Of a stretch of 64,000 bases of DNA, positions 1 to 11,346 are shown piece after piece (within the stretch, counting starts at the first letter, position 1; each line of letters starts with the position of its first letter). A program made the position numbers and the translations under genes. A model generated the notes under the pieces. It made no database searches. It was not told the origin of the DNA and saw only the letters and a list, made by a program, of their open reading frames with translations. The DNA is from Rhizopus arrhizus (lineage: Eukaryota > Mucoromycota > Mucoromycetes > Mucorales > Rhizopodaceae), in contig JAKZZE010000020.1 in the NCBI GenBank assembly GCA_024220505.1, positions 496,001 to 560,000 on the forward strand, written 5' to 3'.

Positions 1-589
1 AGATGAAAGATTTTATCGTAGAAGAGTAAATCAACGACAGCTTCCAGGTAATTTTATTTGGAAATGAATAATTTTACAACATTTAGCGCGGTAATGAACT
101 ACTTTGATTAGTGTTTGGACATGACGATAATTGATGAATACTGGCTTATGACGCAACGTCAAATAAATGAAAGCAGCTTACTAAGGAGAAAAGGGGAAGT
201 GAGTAGTTCAGAAGGCTCAGTAGCCCACTAAAATTATTTTTGGGTACCGAGTATATTTTGCACGTTCAAGCAATTGAAGTCAAGAACTAGTGTTATTGTT
301 AATCTTATTGTTATTTTTTTTAGGCTGAACATATTAATATACAATATCGTGTGGCTCTTGACTACCAGAAAAATGCATCTATAGAGCACTTATTATTTTA
401 TAAAATATTATTCCACCTAAAAGTGTATAAATATTATGTAATGTCAATAAGAAACACGTAAAATAATAACAGTATCATCTCTTATTATTCTTAAAAGAAA
501 GAGTTACAATGCATATTCTTTATTTTTATTGAAAATAATTCTAGTCTAAAATTTGTTCTAATGAATCTAATGTTACTTTTTTCTATGCT
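1..589. other. AT-rich intergenic DNA, no gene seen
   Basis: No open frame with recognisable protein character and no structured RNA was seen. The stretch is AT-rich with scattered homopolymers. The polyadenylation region of the small secreted gene read leftward (stop at 590) probably lies here. Confidence 0.5.
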
Positions 590-704
590 TTAAATAAATC
601 CCCATTTAATTTTACAAGTTCCTTGTCCCAAATAACCGCAGACTTGTTCAAACACTAAAAAAAAAAATATAAATCGTATGAGATTTCAAGCTTGAGACTG
701 ACTG

Positions 705-736
<32 letters not shown>

Positions 737-1144
737 ACCAGTAGGCGAAAGATCCAAGGAATCGACTTGGCATGTGGGACAAGTATCAACAATACGTGCA
801 ATAATTTCATTGCCAGTTGTTCCTATAATTTTAACCATCTTATTACAATGAGGATTCATGTTTGGGTTTGCACCTATTCAACTTGATCAGTCTATCATAG
901 TCTTTCTCTCTGTCTTTTTTCCTTTGTATTTTTTCTTACCATTATTCATTTGATTTACATTGACAGCAACAACCATTTCAGAATCATCATCAGATTCTCC
1001 ACATGATCCACGTCCAACATCATAATAAGTACCTTTGCCAGAAAAGGGCAATTTACTGCGCTTCTTGATACCTAATGCTTCAGTTTCTTGAATGATACAA
1101 AAGGAAAAGAAAGCCAAAAGCAAGACGAAGGTCAGTTTGTTCAT
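590..1144 (-). CDS. Small secreted RlpA/barwin-like double-psi beta-barrel protein
   Basis: Three exons (1144-940, 873-739, 654-590) joined at GT-AG introns give about 134 residues. Residues 1-24 form a hydrophobic signal peptide, followed by a KKR site that could be cut by a Kex2-type protease. The rest is one RlpA-like double-psi beta-barrel: GKGTYYDVGRGSCG, then NPHCNKMV, then VDTCPTCQ followed by SLDLSP, and a C-terminal Cys pair ending in KWGFI. Such small fungal proteins (expansin-, barwin- or loosenin-related) are secreted and bind or loosen cell-wall polysaccharide. The last intron holds a T/A homopolymer. All three splice junctions keep the frame and land on conserved motif boundaries, so the model is well supported. 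The substrate is unknown. Confidence 0.88.
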
Positions 1145-1837
1145 TTGATGCGTTTTTGATTTTGTTTTGTGAAAGTGGTTGTTAGATGTTGTAGAAAGTA
1201 AGAAAAAAAAAGACAGCTGCTTTTATATCCAATCTTGATTTCATTACAGGCTATAATGAAAGCAAGTTATCCGTCTTAAATATAGATGCTATCTCGCTCT
1301 TGCTTTTCTTGTCAGCACTTGTAATCAAATCTTCTTTCTTTGTCCAATTATGAATTTATGCTATAAAGAATACATTTTTATTGTCACAAGCATTTTATTA
1401 CAATGGTTTTTTACTGCAAGGTTGAAAATAAAGAAAACAACAAATGCCCTCTTTTATATTGTATAAAGAATAATCAGATGTACACGGTCATTGTAATATC
1501 AATAAAGAATGTTAATGCCTTGTACATTTAGTAATTCATGTTTATATCAAATAAAAGCACAAATACATCTGCTTATTTTGAGTTTTATTGATTAGTTTCA
1601 TTTCTTTACTTCTAAATATTTCTTTGTTGCCTGAGCTACAGTTAAACGGATGCAAATGAATCAAAACTAGTTTTATTGTAAAAAGATGTCAGACTTTTAT
1701 ATATATTGACTTAATCATTGCCAAAGTAAATTAAATTCGAGTTCCTGTGTGAAACAGGTTGCTTTTTTATTGTCTTCATGTACAGTGACTTCATATACTT
1801 TATCCACTTTTGTTTATTGCTTTTTTTATTTGTTATA
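1145..1837. other. Promoter side of the secreted gene and AT-rich spacer
   Basis: No gene is seen. The first part is presumably the upstream region of the leftward secreted-protein gene. The stretch ends at the TA dinucleotide (1836-1837) that borders the candidate element beginning at 1838. Confidence 0.4.
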
Positions 1838-2341
1838 CAGTGCGGCCGCTAGATATTATCGGTTACAAAAAAGTAATTATCGGTCAAATACTGTATGAAA
1901 TAAAACATAATAAGAGGAAAAGATGCTGCTAGGTTTAATTCATAGCGCTTAACCATAATTTAATTAATAGACAGTCATTTTGAAAAGTAAAGTTGCCGTT
2001 CCGGAAGCTAGTATCGCCCAAAAATCTTTGTGTCCAGCAGTGATGTCACTTGGGCCAGAAATGGGAAATGTATTTTTTTTTTCTTGGTTCCTCCCCTTTA
2101 TTCTTTTCCGTTTGTCGTATCCCAATATACTTTAAACATGATTCATATTCAATTTATAAGAAATCAGAGTAGTGAATGCTTTACAAAGATTTATTACAGT
2201 CTTTTCTCTATTATTCGGTCATAACTCAATACAAGTTGTTTTAATATAGCTCCTGATGCAATGAGACGTAAATAAAAAATAGATTTACTTAAATAATTAT
2301 AAACAGCCCACTTGCATAACCAGAAACAGGTCTTCATACTA

Positions 2342-2410
2342 CACAGACCTACACAAACCTACACAAACCTACACAAACCTACACAAACCTGTATAAATCA
2401 ACACAAACCT
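2342..2410. repeat. Tandem 10-bp repeat (CTACACAAAC units)
   Basis: About four near-perfect head-to-tail copies of a 10-bp unit are followed by one or two degenerate copies. The complementary sequence (GTGTAGGTTTGTGTAGGT) occurs at 4501-4518 in opposite orientation, just inside the right end of the candidate element. Confidence 0.9.
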
Positions 2411-2459
2411 AAAATTTATTCAAGCTAGATCCGCAGCTATAATTAATTAAAGTATCTTG

Positions 2460-3207
2460 AAAAGGATTTAATTGAATCTATATCATTGAAACACACATGT
2501 TTCATCTGCCACCGTAGTTTGAAAGATGCAGTGGCTCTTAGACGCCATCTTCTTCAGCAACATCAACTCTCCCTTCCTAGTATTTTGCGTGGCGTACGAA
2601 TATTCGACAACGACGACTTCATCTACGTGAAGAATTTGGGTGATAAAAATCATTCAGCTATTATGTCCCACTTTGCATGCCCGTCTTGTTTGTTACATTA
2701 TCCAGAGCTATCGCTTCTGAAAGAACACGTACAAATGACACACATTTCAAGGGAAAGAGCAGAGCCGAATAATAATGACCTATGCTTTGATAACTCATCA
2801 GATGTAGAATCAATGTTAGTTCCTACTTCTGAAGATGTCATATCACTCTCAGCATGGTTGGCATCTGCAAGTGAACCCAATCGACCAAAATTACCAATTG
2901 CTACTGCTCAAACATTAGCCCCCTTGTCACTATAGCTGTTAAAGATGCTCAATTGTCATTGACTACGCTCAAGTCGTGGAAAACTGCCTACGTTTTCCTT
3001 GTTGATGCTTTAAAACAAACCCAAAACGAATTACCCCATTGGCTATGGAAATTGAATACCCAACAGATATTGACAAATACGAAAAAGAGCTTATCCGAAC
3101 AATTCAGTTCGTGTTGACTGATTTTTCAAGCAAATGTAACAGACAAAAAGCCCTCCTCCCCCTGTTGATCCTGGTGTCAAGCTATTGAATTGGTTATCCA
3201 AGTAATA
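2460..3207 (+). pseudogene. Decayed C2H2 zinc-finger gene
   Basis: The longest open stretch (to 2935) encodes two C2H2 fingers with the spacing C-x2-C-x12-H-x4-H: CFICHRS to HLLQQH and CPSCLLH to HVQMTH. They are separated by about 45 residues. There is no ATG at the front of this frame, so an upstream exon or the start has been lost. After the stop at 2935, protein-like sequence continues in shifted frames (TLKSWKTAYVFLVDALKQ, then IEYPTDIDKYEKELIRTIQF, then PPVDPGVKLLNWLSK), so at least two frameshifts have accumulated. It may once have formed one gene with the sequence at 3559-4205. The function is unknown. Two fingers suggest nucleic-acid binding. Confidence 0.6.
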
Positions 3208-3558
3208 GTGTGAGTCTCTCTGGTACTTGATCTGGTTTGTATTAAATTTTTGTTTCTATTTACTTTTTCTTTCTTCCTCCTCTTATATTTATTCATATTT
3301 CAAATAATTTGCTCTTTTTCTTTTTCCTTTTCTTTCTCTTTTTTCCCTTCTTGTCCCCTAAGAAGGTTTTTTATTCTCTTACATTCATAACTGGCTCGGG
3401 CAACATTGCACACTTCGTTGCTACATGCTCATTGCCATAAAATTTTATAAAAAATACAAAAAAATAGTAAAACCCAGAATTTAATAGTAACAGACAAAAA
3501 TGTAAGTATGCCTTATCCAAGAAGGTTAACTAACACTAACATTATTTCCTTACAGCGA

Positions 3559-4205
3559 TGATTAATCTGTCTAATTCAGAGCGTGCTTTCTGGGTGGATT
3601 GAGTTGTCCCTTTATTCCAAATATTTGGGGATCAAACTGGTCTATTAAATTATCAGTGGTGTGAGGTTTTCTCCAGAAAACACGCGGAGAATACTATGAA
3701 TATCAAAAATTGTACATCAGGAAAAGCGTGTTTTGTGGACGGAATGGGTTACGATATATACAATGAAGAAAGAGTAGTAATGAAATCCTCAAGCGGAGCG
3801 ATCAAGGAGAATATTAGACATACCGTAGACGATACCGTGAAGCAAGCATATAGCACCATTGCCATCTTAAATTCTGACATACGCCATCACATGAACGCAA
3901 GTTCTCACATTATGACCAAAACTTCAGCTTTTGGAATTCATCTTGTGCGAACCACAATGACATTATCAGCGACCCGTTTGAACAACGATTGTAAAAGTTA
4001 CAGCCATGAGCAGATCCAACCTTGCGAGATAACAACTTCTTACGAGCAACGAACCAAATGGCTGCGTACATTTGATTTAATGGCCAAGTTGATGGAGCTG
4101 TTGAGAAATCAAAAGACAGTTTCCGATCTATTGGAAGTTGAACAAGATGATGCCATTGAAATCGGTGAAAACGATACCATCCGAGCAATGCTACAGCGAG
4201 AGTGA
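3559..4205 (+). pseudogene. Lineage-specific multicopy family protein with in-frame stop (FWVD/DQTGLL type)
   Basis: The reading frame opens after a plausible acceptor and ATG (MINLSNSERAFWVD), hits an in-frame TGA near 3600, then continues in the same frame through VVPLFQ, FGDQTGLL and QWCE to a stop at 4205. Downstream parts include VVMKSSSG, HTVDDTVKQ and EQRTKWLRTFDLMAKLMELL. I associate this pattern with an expanded, uncharacterised protein family of Mucorales, and the gene at 40173 appears to belong to the same broad family. One stop codon in an otherwise intact frame suggests recent inactivation. No catalytic motif is recognised and no function can be assigned. Confidence 0.6.
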
Positions 4206-4537
4206 TTCTCTTGTCAAACATTATGATATTAACTATATTTTTCTGAATAAAGAGTCCCAAAGTTCTTTCTCATTAATTTTTTAGAAAAGTATTTTTTTCT
4301 CAAAACCTACGGAAATATCACACACCTGATCTTAAAGTTGAGCCTTTTCTACTGTTAAAATTAAGTGATATTTATACATTTTGATGTCTTGCAACCATCT
4401 AGTATCATATTTATATTATACTAGTGGTTTTAGATAAAATATACAGTGATAAGGTGTGATTTAATGATAAAAGTAATGTACAAATACGACTTATTGGCTT
4501 GTGTAGGTTTGTGTAGGTCTATGTACCAGCCGCACTG

Positions 4538-5676
4538 TAATTGAAAAAAAAAAAAAAAATCGCTGGACATTTCTGCTTTCCGTGCTACATTTTAATTGTT
4601 ATTTTTGCAAAATAGACATACACGTCTGTTTGTTTTTCGTTTTTAATTGACGCTAAGACAAATATATCTTTGAAAGTCTATTATTACACAAATGCTGCAG
4701 GTTCTTTTGAGCGTGCGAAGTTTTATTGAAGAACTGATCTGAATGTTACTTGGGGATTTTAAATAGGTATCTAGCTCAAGCTTTATACTACGCTTGTTTA
4801 CAACAAATGCACTATCACTGTTCTAATTACCAATAGTCTGTACAGGACAGAATGTTCGAAGAACCGGGTTTCTACATATGGAAGAGAAAGAAGCAGTGTG
4901 CAGCTCTTGAAAATCATAAGCTTCCCTTGTGCAATTATCATTTCGCGCTTGTCATATGAATTTTTTGCTCCAAAAGCTGATATAAGTGTCTCTTGGCTTT
5001 TCTCAATAACCTCAACTTTTTATTAAAAGTTTCCTTCTTAAACAACCATGGCAAATCTCATATATCATAGCAAGAAAAGAGGAAAGGATGGACAGAGTGT
5101 GGCTTACGTCTTTCAAAAAAAATTTTTACCTTATACAAATAATTGATACTTTGTAACTTTAAAAAAAAACAGAGGAGAATAAAAGATGTAATTTTATGTA
5201 TCTTTGCTAATAATAAAGGGAGAGGAGGCTCACCTTTATAAAAGTGTTACGGTAAGTGAAATGATTGAAAAAAAATTTTCATGAGAACTCAACAGTCCCA
5301 CTATAAAGCCTATAAAAAAAGCAAGGGGGTGTTTAATTGGAGTTTTTTTTTTATTCTCGACAATAATAAAGGTAAATAAATTAAAGTTGTTTGGAAAGAG
5401 AGCAATGATTATAAAAATATTTGCTACTTCTGATGAATAATGAAGCTAAAAAATATCACCAAGATCTATGAGCTTTCGTCAAACAAACAAAACATTATTT
5501 TTTACATTTACTTATTTTTCTATTATAGGTCTCTAGGCTTTTTTTTAAAACATTTATAGAATAATAAAGAACTCATTTTTTATAATAATATCATTGTTAT
5601 CCTTTGTTTACTATTTAATGTTGTGTTTGCTATTTAATATTATGTTCACAATCGTCTACAGAAACTTAAGAAAATA
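4538..5676. other. Intergenic DNA between two candidate elements
   Basis: AT-rich with several A/T homopolymers. No gene, RNA or clear repeat was recognised. Confidence 0.4.
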
Positions 5677-5964
5677 CAGTGAGGGTATCACCGCCATTTT
5701 CTATTTGTGCCAAGAACTACAACGTTGGAGTTCCTTAAGCAATCATATATTGTAGCAGTCACATCTCGATGAAGTTTTGTTGGTAGCAAAAAAAAATTTA
5801 AACATCAGCGCGAAATCTTTTTTTCTGAACGCAAACTCATCAAAATACAGTAAGAAAAGTAAGCATCTGGCACACTCTCAGTGTAGACTTGTGCCAGTTA
5901 CAATAATATATTTAAATTGAAATAGACATCACAACCTACAATTGATTGTATGATGTGGCTAGTT

Positions 5965-6075
5965 AGAAGTTATAGAATTAGCTATATTATGTGATGAATC
6001 ATAATTCATAGAATTATTTATATTATATGCCAAATCACAAGTTATAAAATTAGCTATATATTGTGTCATAAAAAC
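5965..6075. repeat. Three degenerate tandem units of about 37 bp
   Basis: Three successive AT-rich units share a core of the form GTTATAGAATTAGCTATAT, followed by a TGNNNNAATCA-like tail. The first and third are the most alike. The repeat lies inside the candidate element at 5677-8830. Confidence 0.6.
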
Positions 6076-6391
6076 ACAAGCAATGACATTACTTTTATAT
6101 TGTAATTAATATCAAGCTGTAAATTTGTATATGGTTTGTGATTGAGTATCACCATTAGAAGCTGTTTTTAAAGCTTGTGGCTGTTGGCAGTTACAATCAT
6201 AAGTTAAATCTTGCTTTGTTGGTGGTGGCATAGTATCATATATATTTATATGTTTACATTTTCTTTTTCTTCTAGAAGATATCAAGCCACTCACTCAATA
6301 AGATATAAATACCTGACTTCAATTAGAATCATTTTTACTTTAACTTAAGCTGAAATAAAGATCAGTCTCAAAAAGGACCTACACTGCTTCT

Positions 6392-8625
6392 TTGTTTTTG
6401 CTTTTATCTCTTATTTGGTTGTTATTACTACTACACGATATAATGAGCCACAATTCGAATGCTGGTCCTACTACTAGAGACAATGATATCGTTTATCCAG
6501 ATGATGAACATTATGAGGATATGATTCGAGCTAGGCTAGCAATGGATAAAAATACACAAATGGTCATTACTGAAAATCAAACACATCGTCCCAAGAACAC
6601 GACTGCTGCTTATAAATCTAAGCAAAAAAGTGGTTTACAAGTTAAAAGATATATGCTATAAAGCTTGTTTGGATGATGATTTCTAAAATCGTTTGAAATT
6701 GAAAATAGGAATGGTGCGCCAACAAAGAAAAAGTTGCGGATGGTGCTATTGTTTATGACGCAAAGCTAGCTTTCTTTCTCAAAGACTATATTCTGGCTTG
6801 TGGAAACAAGGTCAAGAAAAATACAGAGGGATCACCCGCACCATTGGGCAGGGAATCGATCCTTGCCTATGTAAAATCTGTGATTGACTTATACCATCAG
6901 CAGGTGGAAACAGGATTCAACAAGTATACAATGGTAAGAGGTCCTATCGTGAAGCGCTTTCTTGACACCCATACCAAAAAAGAAATAAGACGCAAAAGAA
7001 CCGAATATGAGGATCATGAAAAAATACTTTGAATGATGGCTATACAGATCAAGAATTGCTTCGAATCAATTAGTACTTTTTGATTCAAAGCAACATTTTT
7101 GAGAAACAACTTCTGCTTTTCTATGAGTCATCCCATGTTTATGGGTAGTGAGACCGTTCTTAGAACACAGCTGTCAGATTTATTCATCATGGAACTCAAA
7201 AACCAAAGCTCCTCTTCTTGTTTTGCTACAGTAGCCACTGTAACTTTTGATAAGACTAATAAGGATGGCAAAATTCAATATGACTCTACTCTTCGCCATA
7301 GGGATGTTGAAGTTTGTCCACATGGCGCTTTTGCTCAATATTTTTTTTTCCTTGTTCCACCATCAAAACATACCATTTCCAAACTTTTCGTCTCGCCGCG
7401 ATTGGTATGACACTTACTTGTTTCCAGCTACTGGGGACGGATCCATTACTTACAGTGAGCAAGCCAAGTTTTATAAACAAGTACTTAGATATTGTGGTGT
7501 TCATTAAACCAAACTCACTCATATCAACAGAAAGAGTGCTATTAATATGGTTGCCAATTAAGGTGGGATAGCGATAGAATGGTTGGTTGCTATTTGAGCG
7601 CTCTTTCTGTTGATGCCATTAAAGTACTGGCCGGGTTTACTACTCATAAAGATGATTACTTTATCACTCGTAGTTCAATTGAGCCATCAAAAGAACTGCG
7701 AAAAATGGTATTTTCTTGTATTGAACATTGGAGAGGGAAATTTTACAGGAAGGAAGTTGAAGATGATATTGCTGGTCCAAACTTTTTAAATTTAATGGAT
7801 TACTTAACGATTTTTTTTTATAAAACAAGTCATAATGCTTAGGATGTCTGATCATTTTTATCTTAGAACACAGTGGTGATGAAGGGAAAATACCCCCAAA
7901 GGCTTTATTTGGTCCCACAACATCTTTGAAACTGATCTTTATAAAGACTATGAAGAGATCCTTTCAGCTGCAATTACTGCCAATGATGAGAAGTTCAAAA
8001 TGAGGCAACATCTAGAAGGCCTTGTTACTTGAAGTTGCAGCAGCTATGAAGACAGGGTATGATTCAACAAGTGCTATGCTGAACATAGTCCAATCTCAGA
8101 ATCAACTCATTTTGGATGCAGTCAAGAAAGTGGAAGCAGAAAATCGATCAATGCTCGCTGTTTCTTTTTTTGCAAATCTCGAACATGCTAAGACGAGGGG
8201 ATGAGAATACACAAATTCAGCAAACATTGGCCATTCTTCCTCCCTTTTCTGTTCCGCTGTTTTCTATTTTATCCGTCAATACTGCTGATTCAACAGGTCT
8301 ACCATCGTTCAAAATGAGTAGAAGTTTGATAAGCGTGACTGACGTATGGCGAGCATAGTCTGTTGGGCTTGCTGGAAATCCATCTATCAAGTCTATGAAA
8401 GAGCAGTACGGTGCAGATTGGCGCAAAGTAGACAACAGAGTCAAACCTAGGGTTCTTTACTAGACGTCTTCCACTGTATAAGAAAATTAAGGCGCTGTCA
8501 AATGAAAGAGGTATAAGCTGTGAAGAAGCTGCATAATTTCTTGAATTCAAAAGAATTTCTGACAAGCTTTCTAACAATCAAATGTGCAAGATGATCGCGG
8601 ATAATCAGATTTAAGTATAGAAGCG
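6392..8625 (+). pseudogene. Decayed Crypton-type gene (NDC10_II tyrosine-recombinase fold plus GCR1_C)
   Basis: Pieces in all three forward frames line up in the order known for fungal Crypton/NDC10_II proteins. An N-terminal segment carries RPKNTTAAYKSKQK. A helical DNA-binding part (6730-7030) has SILAYVKSVIDLYHQQ. The catalytic-like domain shows LRHRDVEVCPHGAFAQY near 7300, then DTYLFPATGDGSITY, a His-x-x-Arg (THINR) near 7515, and GCYLSALSVDAIKVLAGF at 7588, whose Tyr sits where the recombinase tyrosine is expected. A C-terminal GCR1_C-like part follows: SLISVTDVW, LAGNPSIKSMKEQYGADWR, then KMIADNQI ending near 8615. Many frameshifts and stops make it a dead copy. Intact members would be site-specific recombinases or derived DNA-binding proteins. 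Confidence 0.75.
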
Positions 8626-8830
8626 GTTTTTGTCTACTATTGAAAATATAATAAAGTGATTTACTATAAATATATCATTCAAATGAAAATGTTAAAGTAT
8701 CAGCAGGAAAGTGGGATTTAAACCATTTCCAGAAACAAAGTATTTCACCATCCATCCCTTCTCCCCCCACCAAAAAAAATGAGGGGACCGCATTGGAGAC
8801 ACTGCTATTCCTGAAAACATACCCTCACAG

Positions 8831-10600
8831 TATAGTAATCCAGGAAGCATGGGTGACTCTCAGGGACATTTAAAAAAGCTTTCTTTTTTACATACAAAAA
8901 AATTCATTAAAATGCTGTGGACGCTTATTGACTGGTTTTCAAACCGTCAGTGTCAAATTAACAGCATCTATAGTGTTAGTAGATGATAGAAATTATTATA
9001 GGAACAAAAAGCAATATTGCTAAAACTATATATCCTTTAATAAGGTGAAACTTGATTTTTCTACATGCAAAAAGAAGATGTATCTATACTAAAGACGGAT
9101 AAGTATCCAAGGATCATGATTTTTCACTTAAAAATGACATGAGGCTTATGGAAGAGCTATTGTAGGTATGTATTTCTAGATAGTTCCTAGGTTTTCATCA
9201 CAAATCTTTTATTGGATTTGTTCAAGTATAGCTCAGGTCTCCAGCCGGATATCTAGTATGAATTGTAACAAGAGGTAAACGGTGTATTTAATTATCAGGT
9301 AATAGATATAAAAAACAGTGTTCTGACACGTACTTTCTAAACTCAATATTAATTGCATAATACGATTGGAATAATATTGTTCGGATAGGAATAAAAACAT
9401 GAGCCTTAAATTAAAACGATTCATAATGTGGATATATATCCATATTGATCATTGTTGTCTCTCAACCATATGATACCATCATAGGTATCCTCAGCAGTTT
9501 CCATCCTGTCATTCCTGTCCTGATCAAAACGTACTTGCTTATTATGATGAAAACTACGGTTAAGCAGTACTATATGCAAGATCTTTTGTAAATCTGTGCT
9601 CTTTGTCGCCGCATTAAATCATTTATTCAACTTTGGAGTCTATCCATAAGCATCTTCCAGAACAAGACTTGACGTGTTATAAATATGATTAATCATTGGG
9701 CCAAAAAAAACATTTGAGTATGCTGAATGAAAACACAAAGGATGAAGAATATATTGATAAAGTCACAAGGATCTTTGTCTATTGAGTGTAAATTTAAAGT
9801 AATTGACGATTTGCACAGCAGAATACAAAGAACATTGTACTTTTTATGCCTTGAAAAGACAGCTTATTGAAACACCATATAACATGTTGACGATAGGCCC
9901 TATGTGGCAGTGGTATTTTCTTTTAGAGATATACCAACTATAAATAACATAATTATTTTCGTGACATGTTCATGCTCTTAATATTATTACATGTCGGTAT
10001 CAAAGGATGCACACAGATCATTGAAATACACCCTTTCTTATGCATATATCTTGATAAAGTAGCAGGACTTTAAAAAAACAATTCTAGTAAGTGTTTACAA
10101 GTTTAGAAAATGGTATTGCTTAATGTTTCGGTTGATGTTTGTATTGAATTACGCTGTTTTAATTATATAATAAACATGGTTATCGAATCATTCAGAATAT
10201 AATATTAGCAATCGATAGTATATTAGAGTTATTCAATAGCTCCATTCTACCCCTATTCAGCTTACTCATCTAACTCCAAATACTCAAGCTAATTAAAGAC
10301 AAACATGAATTGGTTCAATCATTTCTTGCCATCAAAAGTGATATATATCGTAATGTTACAGAATCCGTTGCTATGAAAAATTCAACTATGGGAATTTAAA
10401 CTTTTAATCTTTTTAGATGCTTATAGTGCAAGCGACCGTAACTCTGCAGTTTGCGTCCACAGAAAAATCATTCATAACCTTTGTCATCGACTTTCATAGT
10501 TAGATCATTCTATAAAAGCAAGAAACATCCATACCATGCGCTCAACTCGACCATCAAAAGCGATAAATAAGTCGCGATTTAGAATCACCGGTTGGTCTTG
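8831..10600. other. Intergenic DNA with one coding-like minus-strand remnant
   Basis: Mostly featureless AT-rich DNA. On the minus strand, about 9425-9600 is open and reads like protein (for example DRMETAEDTYDGIIWLRDNN, then DQYGYIS). It has no start, no recognised domain and ends in a stop, so it is probably a fragment of a decayed gene. Confidence 0.4.
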
Positions 10601-10925
10601 GCACCAATATACGGTTGATCTCTAAATCGTTGGAGGCAATGCACTGTCTGAGATGGCAAGCTTTTGATATGAGCCGTGCGCCCGTTCATGCCATCACCGA
10701 AACTGACGAGATGATGAAAAGAAAGGGCCTTGAGAAGAATGCATATCCGTCAGAGCTCAACCAGGTTGAATCATTTTGGGCAGCAGTCAAAAGCAAATTT
10801 GGACACTGTCAAGAGGGACTTGAGAGTCCGAATATTCAAAGCCAGTCAACAAGTGTCCACCGAATTTCTTGGGAATATTTTCCAGCATTTTATTGATAGA
10901 GTCCTCAGATAAATATCCATTTCTC
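10600..10925 (+). pseudogene. DDE transposase fragment (IS630/Tc1-like C-terminal part)
   Basis: The frame contains FDMSRAPVHAITETDEMM, which resembles the second-Asp block (D-N-A-P-I-H) of IS630/Tc1-type transposases. It is followed after the expected spacing by YPSELNQVESFWAAVKSK, which resembles the conserved P-x-L-N-P-x-E-x-F-W block that carries the catalytic acidic residue. A frameshift near 10800 moves the continuation (TVKRDLRVRIFKASQQVSTE) into the next frame. The upstream part of the catalytic domain is not recognisable. It is a dead C-terminal remnant, unrelated in sequence detail to the Tc1/mariner copy at the right end of the window. Confidence 0.6.
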
Positions 10926-11300
10926 GAGCAACAAAGCAGCCAAACCACACTTTATTGATTTCCACAGATGGGGAAGCACTGTGTTCATCGTACTTTTAAT
11001 ATCGCTACACACTTGATTCTATAAAAAGTCATCGAGCCTTCGTTGACAACCTCTTGCAGAAAACAGCGATGCTATCAAACATGCCACATACCAAGGTCTT
11101 GAGAAAATTTTTAAAAGACGAAATTTCAAAGGATTGTGTCACTTCAAAAGCATTTTTCTTTGCGATGTCATTGGCTCTGAATTTGTGACTTTGAAAATGA
11201 TACGTTATCCAATCAAAATTTAATTTAAATTCAATCTCCAACCTTTAATAACCCACCCTGCTTTTCAAGACTTTTTTGTTGTTCTTTTTTTATATCATTT

Positions 11301-11302
<2 letters not shown>

Positions 11303-11332
<30 letters not shown>
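11303..11332 (+). promoter_or_regulatory. T30 homopolymer and pyrimidine run immediately before the BET start codon
   Basis: Thirty consecutive T, then a CT-rich run, end 14 bases before the ATG at 11347. Poly(dT) tracts exclude nucleosomes in fungi, and pyrimidine-rich tracts are common just upstream of fungal start sites. A promoter or leader role is inferred from position only. Confidence 0.4.
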
Positions 11333-11346
11333 CTCCCTCTCTCTCC

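Larger units (their letters stand above)
1838..4537. mobile_element. Candidate TA-flanked terminal-inverted-repeat element carrying two decayed genes
   Basis: The left end reads TA then CAGTGCGGCCGCTAGATA. The right end, read on the minus strand, is TA then CAGTGCGGCTGGTACATA. The first nine bases are identical and 15 of 18 match overall. Both copies are GC-rich in an AT-rich background and directly abut TA, the target duplicated by Tc1/mariner-type elements. The 2.7 kb interior holds a decayed C2H2 gene and a decayed lineage-specific gene. It shows no recognisable transposase, so the element would be non-autonomous or of an uncharacterised type. A 10-bp repeat also occurs in opposite orientation near the two sides (2342-2410 and 4499-4522). 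Chance inverted repeats cannot be excluded without a second copy. Confidence 0.5.
5677..8830. mobile_element. Candidate TA-flanked element around a Crypton-type gene relic
   Basis: The left end reads TA then CAGTGAGGGTAT. The minus-strand right end is TA then CTGTGAGGGTAT (8819-8832), which is 11 of 12 identical. Inside lies a decayed tyrosine-recombinase-like (Crypton) gene. Cryptons are not known for terminal inverted repeats, so these ends may be coincidental, or may mark a different element into which the gene was captured. The match is short and could arise by chance in 3 kb. Confidence 0.35.

Noticed and set aside
2030..2224. 64-codon plus-strand ORF
   Set aside because: Low-complexity T-rich sequence, no protein character, lies in the AT-rich side of the candidate element.
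3910..4260. 116-codon minus-strand ORF opposite the FWVD-type relic
   Set aside because: Shadow of the plus-strand frame; no motif, composition mirrors the complementary codons.
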